Shown here: positions 57,343 through 64,000 of the stretch, piece by piece
Layout: every line of letters starts with the position of its first letter
Position numbering within the stretch: the first letter of the stretch is position 1
Assembly: GCF_000024625.1 (NCBI RefSeq)
Contig: NC_013407.1
Location: 186,001-250,000, forward strand
DNA: 64,000 bases
DNA from: Methanocaldococcus vulcanius M7
Lineage (GTDB): Archaea > AGJL01 > Methanococci > Methanococcales > Methanocaldococcaceae
Reading direction: 5' to 3'
The notes under the pieces: generated by a model
The model's input: the letters and a program-made list of their open reading frames with translations, nothing else
What the model was told of the DNA's origin: nothing
Database searches by the model: none
Program-made: the position numbers and the translations under genes

Positions 57343-57697
57343 TAAAATTTTAGAGTTAAAATTAAATTAGAATGTTAAAAATGAAATAGAATATTTAAAT
57401 TAAGGGATGCAGTAGGATAATAAAATAATAAACAAAAAATAATCATGAGTAAAATCAACAAAATAGAAAACAATGTTAAATTATTAAATCTTAAAAACGA
57501 TTTATTTTTAATTTTTTAGCTTTTATTTTTAATTTTTTTGTTATTGAAGTAATGGCGAGGTGTATTTCTAATATATATCAAAAATTATATTTAAAGTTTG
57601 CGGTTAGATTATATTAATTATTTAATTATAATAAATCAAAATATTAGAAAAATGTAATCATAAATTTTTGTAATAATTTAAATAATTTAATAATATG
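57343..57697. other. 355-bp A+T-rich intergenic region
   Basis: No supported gene. A 24-codon frame from ATG at about 57445 has no ribosome binding site and I do not accept it. Long T runs near 57505-57540 could end the RAMP-like gene transcript. Confidence 0.4.
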
Positions 57698-57877
57698 TTA
57701 TACTGATAAAATCTTCGATATGCTTACTTTATGTGTTATTGAACTACACATCACTCCAAATCTAACTCTCCTTACCTTATCAACGATCATCTCTTCTCTA
57801 AGTGGGACTATCTTTACAATATATTTTCTCTCTTTTTCATAGTTAAATGTAGTTATTTTTACATAACACTTTGCCAT
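57698..57877 (-). CDS. Small basic protein of unknown function
   Basis: This 59-residue protein begins MAKCYVKITTFNYEKERKYI, continues with VKIVPLREEMIVDKVRRVRF and ends SISKILSV. It looks like an all-beta or alpha-beta mini-domain with net positive charge. I do not recognise it. AAGGAGGTGA, one of the strongest ribosome binding sites in the window, lies six bases before the ATG at 57877, which is the main argument that it is real. It diverges from the 270-residue protein gene at 57993, and the pair may share a promoter region. Confidence 0.65.
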   Translation of the reverse strand: MAKCYVKITTFNYEKERKYIVKIVPLREEMIVDKVRRVRFGVMCSSITHKVSISKILSV

Positions 57878-57992
57878 TGATCTCACCTCCTTGAATCTTT
57901 GCATATATTACTTTCAAATAAAAGGTATAAAAATATTATGCAAAGGATAGTTTTAAATATGCAAGAAAATTTTTAATATATTTGGTGAAAGG

Positions 57993-58805
57993 ATGGAAGA
58001 GGATCAAAAAATATCTGTAAAGGGATTTTTCTTAGGTTTTGCAAGTGTTGAGGAGGGGTATTATTGTAAAGAATGCGGATTTACGTCCAAGGACAAGCGA
58101 GAATGTAGGGAGCATGGAGAGATGGAGAAGTGTAAATTGTTTTCTGGTAATTTCATGAGTCAGGAAAATGGAGTTATAACAATACTGGTGCCAGACCGAA
58201 AGATCATTCCCGATAACGAGGAATTTCTTCAATATTTAAGAAATAAGAAAGATCGTGAGGCAATAAGTATAATGAATGCTAAAATCCCTTTATTAATGCC
58301 GATAATTGTTGACGCAAGTATTGTTATTCCGAGTAAGAGGTTAGATATAACAGATAGTGGTAAAACTCTTGTCTTGTTTTTAAATAATGAAGAGGGAATG
58401 TGGTTAAATCCAGATGGTAGAATAGAGGTTATTTCCACAAGTAGGGATGAAATATTGGATGTATGGAACAAATTAAAAGAGAAATTTTGTGAAGACGTTT
58501 TATATATTTTAAAAAGCGAAGGAGGATATTATATCCCATCCATTCTTTCCCCAGATAGGTTCTTTTTAACAAGGGCATTCGTGGATAGGAGATTTGAAGG
58601 ATTTGGTCATAGATTGTATATAAGAAAGTTAGTAAAAGCAGGAAATAAGATAGTTCCTGTTAGGTATTATTTAAAAAGAAACTTTATAGACCCAGAAGTG
58701 TTTAATGACCTGGGTGTTAATTTCGATGGAAGTATATACGCAGTAGTGAACAGAAAGTATTATCCTTTAGGATACAGTTCTAAGATTTGGGAAGATATTT
58801 TCTGA
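57993..58805 (+). CDS. Unknown protein with N-terminal zinc-finger-like motif
   Basis: This 270-residue soluble protein is unrecognised. Residues 24-49 hold YYCKECGFTSKDKRECREHGEMEKC, a CX2C followed by Cys, His and Cys that could bind one zinc. The rest alternates short hydrophobic strands with charged helices (VITILVPDRKIIP, ILDVWNKLKEKFCEDVLYIL, RFEGFGHRLYIRKLVKAG), with no membrane segment. GGTGA precedes the ATG at 57993. Its stop is only seven bases from the SECIS hairpin of the convergent selD transcript. Together with the two preceding genes it forms a small island of unknown function. Confidence 0.75.
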   Translation: MEEDQKISVKGFFLGFASVEEGYYCKECGFTSKDKRECREHGEMEKCKLFSGNFMSQENGVITILVPDRKIIPDNEEFLQYLRNKKDREAISIMNAKIPLLMPIIVDASIVIPSKRLDITDSGKTLVLFLNNEEGMWLNPDGRIEVISTSRDEILDVWNKLKEKFCEDVLYILKSEGGYYIPSILSPDRFFLTRAFVDRRFEGFGHRLYIRKLVKAGNKIVPVRYYLKRNFIDPEVFNDLGVNFDGSIYAVVNRKYYPLGYSSKIWEDIF

Positions 58806-58811
58806 TTTTTT

Positions 58812-58846
58812 GGATGTGCCTCCCAAAATATGGGTTCGGCACATCC
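58812..58846 (-). promoter_or_regulatory. Archaeal SECIS element in the 3' region of selD
   Basis: On the minus strand GGATGTGCC (58846-58838) pairs perfectly with GGCACATCC (58820-58812). Inside, the 5' side has GAA and the 3' side a single A, then a CCC/GGG stem closed by the seven-base loop ATATTTT. The GAA/A internal loop under a three-pair GC stem is the defining archaeal SECIS structure that directs selenocysteine insertion at UGA. It lies about 120 bases after the selD stop codon, in the 3' untranslated region where archaeal SECIS elements are found. Confidence 0.92.
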
Positions 58847-58965
58847 TCTTGACGTTAAGTTTAATCGAATAAATCTGATATGTTTTTGGTTTTATATTTT
58901 TAATTTATAGGTTGATACTTTTGATTTTTTATCTTTGTTTCAACTTCCCAGCACCGAATTGTATT

Positions 58966-60015
58966 TTAAACCTCAACAATTTTGACATCTTTGCTTAAAA
59001 TTGCTCTACCTTCTCCTTTTTTTACAACTTTTCCTACTTCAAAAGCATAAACTTTATTTTTTCTAAGTTCTTCTATTAAATCATCTTTATAATCATTCTT
59101 TGTGGAAATTAACAAACCACCAGCTGTTTCGGCTCCGTATCCATCCAATAACGCATGTCCAAACATTTTACTGAGTTCGGGCGTTCTTTTTATACATGGA
59201 AGGAGGTTTATCTCAATTAGCACGTTGCTATTCTTTGCCATTTCATTTGAGTGGCCAAGGAGTCCAAATCCTGTTATGTCGGTAAGAGCGTTTGCTACTT
59301 TATCTCCTACTTTTTTTTCTGCATTCCTTAAAGATTTTAACGCATATCTGTTGGAGGTTGTCATCAACTCTATTGCCTTATTTATTATGTAGTTCATTTC
59401 CTCTTCATCTATGCCGATCAGTTCTTTGTAATCGTCAGGAATTCTTGAAAGTGCCATTGCTGTCTGAGTTCCTAATGGCTTTGTTAGAATTAAAACATCT
59501 CCTTCTTCTGCTCCTGCCTTTGTCAAAACCTCTTCTTCTTTTCCAACTCCGGTTACTGCTCCTCCAATCAGTGGCCATGGATTCATTATTGTATGTCCTC
59601 CTACGATCGTGGTGTTGTTCTCTCTGCAAAAGTCCTGAAATCCATTCAGCATTTTTTTGACAATATCTATGGGAAGTTTCTCTGGAATGCCAAGTATTAC
59701 CAAAACACCGATTATATCTAACAAACCCATTGCGTAAATATCGCTTGTTGAGTTGCATGCAGCTATTTTTCCCTGTATGTAAGGATCGTCAACGATCGGT
59801 GTAAAAACATCTACTGTCTTAGCAATAACCAATCCATTCCTTTTTATAACTGATGCATCATCTCCAAGTCCAACAATTATATTTTTTTCAGCGAGATCTT
59901 CATCTAAAATGATTCCTTTTACTAAGTATTCCAATTCGGTGCTGGGAAGTTTACAAGCTCATCCATGAAGTTTAACTAAACTTGTTAATTTTATATCTTT
60001 TTCTTTTTCAACCAT
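58966..60015 (-). CDS. selD: Selenophosphate synthetase SelD, itself a selenoprotein (in-frame UGA)
   Basis: SelD makes selenophosphate from selenide and ATP, the donor for selenocysteine and selenouridine. A normal translation stops at codon 19, and gene finders would place a false start at TTG 59934. Read from the ATG at 60015 (GGTGAAATC upstream), the protein is 349 residues, with TGA as codon 19 in KLHG-U-ACKLPS. The catalytic residue of SelD is Sec or Cys at exactly this place, followed here by Cys21 and Lys22. Further motifs are GLGDDASVI, VGGHTIMNPWPLIGG and TDITGFGLLGHSNEM. The SECIS hairpin downstream completes the case. Confidence 0.95.
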
Positions 60016-60228
60016 GATTTCACCCATCAAAAATATATATAAATTACAATCTACAATTTTGGATCTATAAAATAAAGCATAATAAAGTATGTGAATATAT
60101 GAGTTTTATGGTGTCTATCTTACATATTATCAATAAAATTGATGGCAGTATAAAATACTACCAATTAATTTTTTTAATCAGGTTTTTGGTATTTAAAATT
60201 TTAATTGATGAAAAGAGTTAATGAAGAT

Positions 60229-60792
60229 TTAAAACTCATATCCGCAAACTTTACAAAAGTTTTTTAATATTTCACTTCCATATTCGGTGTGAGCTACTTC
60301 GGGATGAAATTGAACCCCATATATTGATTTAGACATATGTTTCATTGCTTCGACTTTGCATATGTCTGAATGAGCCAAGATTTTAAAATTTTTAGGAATT
60401 TTTTTAACTTCATCCTTGTGTGATGCCCATGCTTTAAATTTTTTTGGAACATTTTTAAAAAGATCGTCTTCTTCATCAACATATATCTCTGTTAACGCAT
60501 ACTCCTCTGCCTCTGCTCGTCCTATCTCTCCTCCATACGCCAATGCAATAATTTGATGACCTAAGCATATTCCAAGAATTGGAAGTTTGGCGTTTAATGC
60601 AATATCTATACATTGTTTTGCCTTTTCAATGTTAGGTCCTCCACTTAGTATAATTCCTTTTATATCTTCATTACTCTCTATTTCAGTTAAAGGGGTTGTG
60701 TTTGGAATTATTTTAGATGGAACTCCAAGATATTTTAAAGATCTATGTATTCTGTGAACGTATTGTCCTCCGTTATCTAAAATTACTATCAT
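60229..60792 (-). CDS. guaAA: GMP synthase glutamine amidotransferase subunit GuaAA
   Basis: Archaeal GMP synthase is split; this is the class I glutaminase subunit that feeds ammonia to the PP-ATPase subunit encoded elsewhere. The 187-residue protein has [16 protein letters not shown], the nucleophile in [16 protein letters not shown], and the His/Glu of the triad in [15 protein letters not shown]. Two ATGs are adjacent; the second, at 60792, has the usual five-base spacing from GGTGA. Confidence 0.95.
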   Translation of the reverse strand: MIVILDNGGQYVHRIHRSLKYLGVPSKIIPNTTPLTEIESNEDIKGIILSGGPNIEKAKQCIDIALNAKLPILGICLGHQIIALAYGGEIGRAEAEEYALTEIYVDEEDDLFKNVPKKFKAWASHKDEVKKIPKNFKILAHSDICKVEAMKHMSKSIYGVQFHPEVAHTEYGSEILKNFCKVCGYEF

Positions 60793-60995
60793 CATACTCA
60801 CCCATTCTTTTTGTTAATCAGACATATACTCTTGTATGTTTTTAAGCTTTTTCTGTATAATGAAAACTGGGAGAAATATTTTCAGTAAAAACAGTAAAAA
60901 TAAAAAATTAAAAAACACCCATGCTAAAAAATGATAAAACATAAAAAATAAAACATAAAAAAGAAGTTTAATTTTATTTAAAGTTTTTATACTTT

Positions 60996-62828
60996 TTATA
61001 CTTTAAACTTACTTGCTGATTTTGCCAAGTTATCTGCTATTTTAGCTACTTTTTCAGCAGCTTTACCGATTTCTTCTATAACTCCGTTTAGTTCTTCTGT
61101 TGATGCGGTTAACTCTTCAGCAGTTGCAGCAAACTCTTCAGAGATTGAAGCGACATCTTGCACATCTCTTAACGCTGCTTGTATATTATCTACTGCTTTT
61201 TGAGCATCTTCTTTTATTTCCTCTATTTTCTCCATTGCTTTATCAACTGCCTCTTTTATTTTTAAGAATGCGTTGTTAACTTCATCTATTGCAACAACTC
61301 CTCTGTCAACTTCGTCTTTTCCAGTTAATCCTAAATCGATTGTTTTATTTATTTTCTCTTGTATCTCGGATATTGTCCTATTTATATCATCTACGGATTT
61401 TCCGATCTCTTCGGCTAAACTCTTGATCTCACTTGCAACAACAGCAAAACCCCTTCCTGCCTCTCCAGCTCTTGCCGCTTCAATAGAAGCATTTAAAGCC
61501 AAAAGTCCTGTTTGCTCAGCAATATCCTTAATCAAGACGGTTATTTCGTTGATCTTCTTACTTTCTTCTCCAAGTTCTTGAATTGCTTTTCCTAATTCAT
61601 CAATAACGTTTGCTATCCTTTGCATTGTCTCAATTGCATGCTCTACTTTCTCTAATCCTACTTGTGAGCTTTCTTCAACGTTTGTTATTGCTTCAACTCC
61701 TCCTATCGCTGAATCATAAACACCTTTTGCAATTGTTGTAACTTCTTCTAATTCTTGTGTTATATCTTGGAGTTTTGTTGATTGATCAGTCGCGGCGGTA
61801 GCTACTTGATTTGTAGCGTCTGCAACTTGATCAGAGATCTCTCTTGCTCTATTTAGCTCTTCTTCAACATTGTGGATTTCTTTATTAACTTCTGATACTT
61901 TTTCTTTTAACTCTTTGATCATGTTTGCTAAGTTATCAAGTGCATTGTTTATAAGTTTGTAGATCTCAACTTCCTCTCCGTTTTCCTCTTTTAATCTTAC
62001 TGATAGATTTCCATTAGCCACTTGCCTCATAACATCAGTTATTGTTTCAAATATCTTTTTAATTTTCTCTTTTTCTTTTATTTGCATTTCCATATCTTCT
62101 TTTAAGTTCTGAAGGACTTTTTCTATATTTCTATATATTTTCCCTATTTCATCGTTGCTGAATTTTACTTTTGGTTTTACATCATACTCTCTATTTGCTA
62201 ATTTGCTTGATATTCTCTCTAATTCTTTTAGAGGAGTTAGTATAGTCCTATTTACCACTATTATCGATAGAATTCCTAAGACAATTCCTAAAATTGTGGA
62301 TCCTATTGCAAGATCATTAACAAATTGTATCTTATCGTCATATATTTTTTGATATAACATAACTGCATTGTTCATCTCAGTTAGTAGTTCCATGTTATGC
62401 TTTTCTAAATAACTAAGTGCCTCTTTAAACTGAGGATCATCTGGATTTTTAGTGCAGATTATCTGAATATTTTTATAGAATGGTTCCCACATCTCCTTTA
62501 CTTTTAATAATTGCTGTTTTACTTCATCAGGAGCAGGAGGAATTCCAAGTTCCTTATTACCATATATTAGATTATTAAGCGTAGTGTCAAAAAGTTTCGC
62601 AGTTTCATTTAACGTTTTTCTATATTTCTCATCACCTGAGGCAACCATAAACGCCTCTTTCGTCATTTTTTGTATTAACATTCTTTGCTTTCCAGCTATA
62701 TTTATTATCTTTCCATCATTCTTCATCGATTGATGGACATAAACAACCGTTAACGAAAGCCCCACTATTATGATAATTAAAATTGATAGAATGCTTAGGA
62801 TCTTTGTCCTAACAGAGAGATTTTTCAT
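60996..62828 (-). CDS. Methyl-accepting chemotaxis protein with PilJ-like sensor domain
   Basis: This 610-residue transducer has an N-terminal membrane helix ([22 protein letters not shown]), then an extracytoplasmic helical domain with [22 protein letters not shown]. That is the PilJ/type IV pili-type MCP N-terminal signature also seen in NarX-like sensors. A second membrane helix lies near residue 175-195, a HAMP domain follows, and then a further HAMP-like segment. The signalling hairpin has the invariant tip [29 protein letters not shown] (in parts). There is no CheR-binding pentapeptide. It is divergent from cheW. The leader before the ATG at 62828 contains an unusual G-rich run. Confidence 0.94.
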   Translation of the reverse strand: MKNLSVRTKILSILSILIIIIVGLSLTVVYVHQSMKNDGKIINIAGKQRMLIQKMTKEAFMVASGDEKYRKTLNETAKLFDTTLNNLIYGNKELGIPPAPDEVKQQLLKVKEMWEPFYKNIQIICTKNPDDPQFKEALSYLEKHNMELLTEMNNAVMLYQKIYDDKIQFVNDLAIGSTILGIVLGILSIIVVNRTILTPLKELERISSKLANREYDVKPKVKFSNDEIGKIYRNIEKVLQNLKEDMEMQIKEKEKIKKIFETITDVMRQVANGNLSVRLKEENGEEVEIYKLINNALDNLANMIKELKEKVSEVNKEIHNVEEELNRAREISDQVADATNQVATAATDQSTKLQDITQELEEVTTIAKGVYDSAIGGVEAITNVEESSQVGLEKVEHAIETMQRIANVIDELGKAIQELGEESKKINEITVLIKDIAEQTGLLALNASIEAARAGEAGRGFAVVASEIKSLAEEIGKSVDDINRTISEIQEKINKTIDLGLTGKDEVDRGVVAIDEVNNAFLKIKEAVDKAMEKIEEIKEDAQKAVDNIQAALRDVQDVASISEEFAATAEELTASTEELNGVIEEIGKAAEKVAKIADNLAKSASKFKV

Positions 62829-63206
62829 TAATATCCCCCCTTCTCCCCCGATCCACTCCGGGTTTATCTTATTACATTGTCTTTTATCTTCATATAAACA
62901 AGCATCCGAATATATCTACCCACTTATATTACCTTATGTATCTTCTATTTTTTTGACTCTGAATTTTAAAAATTTCGAGAGAAAAATGCTTAGGGGTATA
63001 TTCATTTATTTTTGGGAATAATCCATATGTATATTTTTTGAGTATGTATTTGTGTAGGTAAACGAAAAAAATGCAAAGATATAAAAATTTTATAAATAAA
63101 TTTTTTTGTATTGGTAAATACATTATAAGATCGGTGCGTAGATCATTAAAACCAAAAAATTTTTTAATTTTTAATGACATAATTGATCATTCAAAAAGGT
63201 GAAATC
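62829..63206. promoter_or_regulatory. 378-bp divergent mcp-cheW promoter region
   Basis: No gene is supported. Near the mcp side, 62837-62863 is G/C-rich; on the minus strand it reads CCCGGAGTGGATCGGGGGAG followed by a G run before the ribosome binding site. CCCG and CGGG could form a 4-bp hairpin. Near the cheW side, a TATA-like TTTTATAAATAAATT lies at about 63088-63102. The region should drive both chemotaxis genes. Confidence 0.5.
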
Positions 63207-63659
63207 ATGGGGGACTCAGACACGATGAAGATAGTAGTGTTTAGGTTAGGAAGTAATGAATATGGATTAAAAGTTGATGAAGTTAGAGAAGTTCTAAAAC
63301 TTCATAAATCAGACATAACTCCTCTACCCAACGCTCCAAGTTATGTCGTGGGGGTTACAAACATAAGAGGAGAGATCACTCCAATTATCGATTTGAAAGG
63401 AAAATTAGGGGTCTATGAAAACCCAGAAAATGAAAAAGACGAAAAATTAGTTATGGTAATTGAAATAAATCAGCAAACCTTTGGAATACTGGTTGATGGA
63501 GTTAACGATGTTATGCAAATTAGCCAAGAGCAGATAACTCCTGTTTCAACTATAAAAAAAGCAACTGCGGGAGGGGATTATATTGATGGAATTATAAAAC
63601 TGGATAATCGATTAATAATCTTACTAAATATATCAAGTTTGTTGGATGTAGAGTTCTAA
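63207..63659 (+). CDS. cheW: CheW chemotaxis coupling protein
   Basis: CheW links the MCP arrays to the histidine kinase CheA. The 150-residue protein has the two-subdomain SH3-like fold: VFRLGSNEYGLKVDEVREVLK, VVGVTNIRGEITPIIDLKGKLG and LVDGVNDVMQISQEQITPV. The conserved Asn-x-Arg-Gly for receptor contact is present. The ATG at 63207 lies four bases after GGTGA; the earlier in-frame start has no site. cheB follows 124 bp downstream. Confidence 0.95.
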   Translation: MGDSDTMKIVVFRLGSNEYGLKVDEVREVLKLHKSDITPLPNAPSYVVGVTNIRGEITPIIDLKGKLGVYENPENEKDEKLVMVIEINQQTFGILVDGVNDVMQISQEQITPVSTIKKATAGGDYIDGIIKLDNRLIILLNISSLLDVEF

Positions 63660-63783
63660 TCTGTCATAGTTCATTCATAATTAACTCATAACCAGCTAAA
63701 ATTACAAATAATAATCAAATGCAATATTCAAAATAGAAAATAAATCATAAAATAAAATCAAATTAAGATAAGGGGGAGGGATC

Positions 63784-64000
63784 ATGGCATCAAAAAAGAT
63801 CAGAGTGTTGGTAGTGGATGATTCCGCATTTATGAGGAAAGTTATCTCCGATATATTAAACTCAGATCCAGAGATTGAAGTTATAGGCACTGCAAAAGAT
63901 GGGGTAGAAGCTGTCGAACTTGTTCAAAAATTGGAACCTGATGTTATAACGATGGATGTAGAAATGCCAAGAATGAACGGATTAGAGGCCGTGAAAAAAA
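63784..64000 (+). CDS. cheB: CheB methylesterase response regulator (partial, runs off the window)
   Basis: The first 72 codons of a receiver domain are present: [20 protein letters not shown] with the acidic pair, then [20 protein letters not shown] with the phosphorylated Asp in TMDVEMP. The DSAFMRK start and the spacing are typical of CheB rather than CheY, and CheB commonly follows CheW in archaeal che operons. The effector domain lies beyond position 64000. GGGGGAGGGATC precedes the ATG at 63784. Confidence 0.85.
   Translation, partial: MASKKIRVLVVDDSAFMRKVISDILNSDPEIEVIGTAKDGVEAVELVQKLEPDVITMDVEMPRMNGLEAVKK

Noticed and set aside
57445-57519. 24-codon frame after the Csm4-like gene
   Set aside because: It lacks a ribosome binding site and shows no recognisable features.
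59435-59758. 107-residue Arg- and Asn-rich frame inside selD
   Set aside because: Composition (repeated RRR, NES) is that of an out-of-frame reading of selD, and no start signal is present.
62929-63180. 83-residue minus-strand frame between mcp and cheW
   Set aside because: No ribosome binding site, and its Lys/Phe/Leu composition is that of A+T-rich DNA. The region is better explained as a divergent promoter.

Overview
The window looks like chromosome from a hyperthermophilic, hydrogen-using methanogen of the genus Methanocaldococcus or a very close relative. The evidence is strong A+T richness outside structured RNAs, archaeal GGTGA ribosome binding sites, coenzyme F420 synthesis (CofG), methanofuran synthesis (MfnE), hydrogenase maturation (HypB), an archaeal histone with a long C-terminal tail, archaeal N-glycosylation (AglB), a selenocysteine-containing SelD with an archaeal SECIS element, and a CRISPR repeat of the Methanocaldococcus type. 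From memory, several blocks follow M. jannaschii gene order (TauE-HypB-KH-Rio1-aIF1A-CofG; MfnE to Ylp1). Others do not, and the chemotaxis genes at the right end are absent from M. jannaschii as I recall it. This is therefore probably another species.

Layout. 0.2-5.2 kb: sulfite-exporter-like permease, HypB, KH protein, Rio1 kinase, aIF1A, CofG. 5.2-10.2 kb: auxin-efflux-type carrier, archaeal CoaD, KsgA, AroE, an Fe-S flavoprotein, a small TrmB/MarR-like regulator, YjbQ. 10.5-15.7 kb: a membrane and cell-surface block (GT-C-like glycosyltransferase, polyprenyl-phosphate sugar synthase, TctA-like protein, flippase-like UPF0104 protein). 16-20.7 kb: MobB with an added Fe-S domain, ArsR regulator, DRG GTPase, Dph2, zinc ribbon protein, NYN nuclease-like protein. 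20.8-34.2 kb: on the minus strand, the large ribosomal protein/SecY cluster from L22 to Ylp1, interrupted by the genes for aIF1 and RNase P protein Rpp29, preceded by aEF1-beta and a small zinc ribbon protein. 34.3-39.9 kb: MfnE, a GT2, an MrpF-like membrane protein, PurT, aCPSF2 and a methyltransferase. 39.85-40.45 kb: a T/G-rich leader and a four-repeat CRISPR array without cas genes. 40.5-54.9 kb: CobT-like enzyme, GfcR, histone, PurQ, agmatinase, an orphan ABC substrate-binding protein, MscS channel, AglB, DUF190, CrcB, CbiE, Na+/H+ antiporter, geranylgeranyl reductase. 54.9-60.8 kb: DEAD-box helicase, a Csm4-like RAMP protein, two unknown proteins, SelD and its SECIS, GuaA amidotransferase subunit. 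61-64 kb: MCP, CheW and the start of CheB.

Functional themes are translation and ribosome assembly, protein export, methanogenic cofactor synthesis, cell-surface glycosylation, selenoprotein synthesis and signal sensing. The parts most worth a second look are (1) the UGA-interrupted selD with a SECIS hairpin in its 3' region; (2) a GC-rich hairpin and a 12-bp inverted repeat that brackets the rnp1 gene and could pair its 3' flank with its own ribosome binding site; (3) a stand-alone Csm4-like protein far from any cas locus; (4) a minimal orphan CRISPR array; and (5) perfect palindromes lying on TATA boxes upstream of rio1 and of the S17 segment of the ribosomal operon. All assignments were made by reading the sequence; no database search was run.
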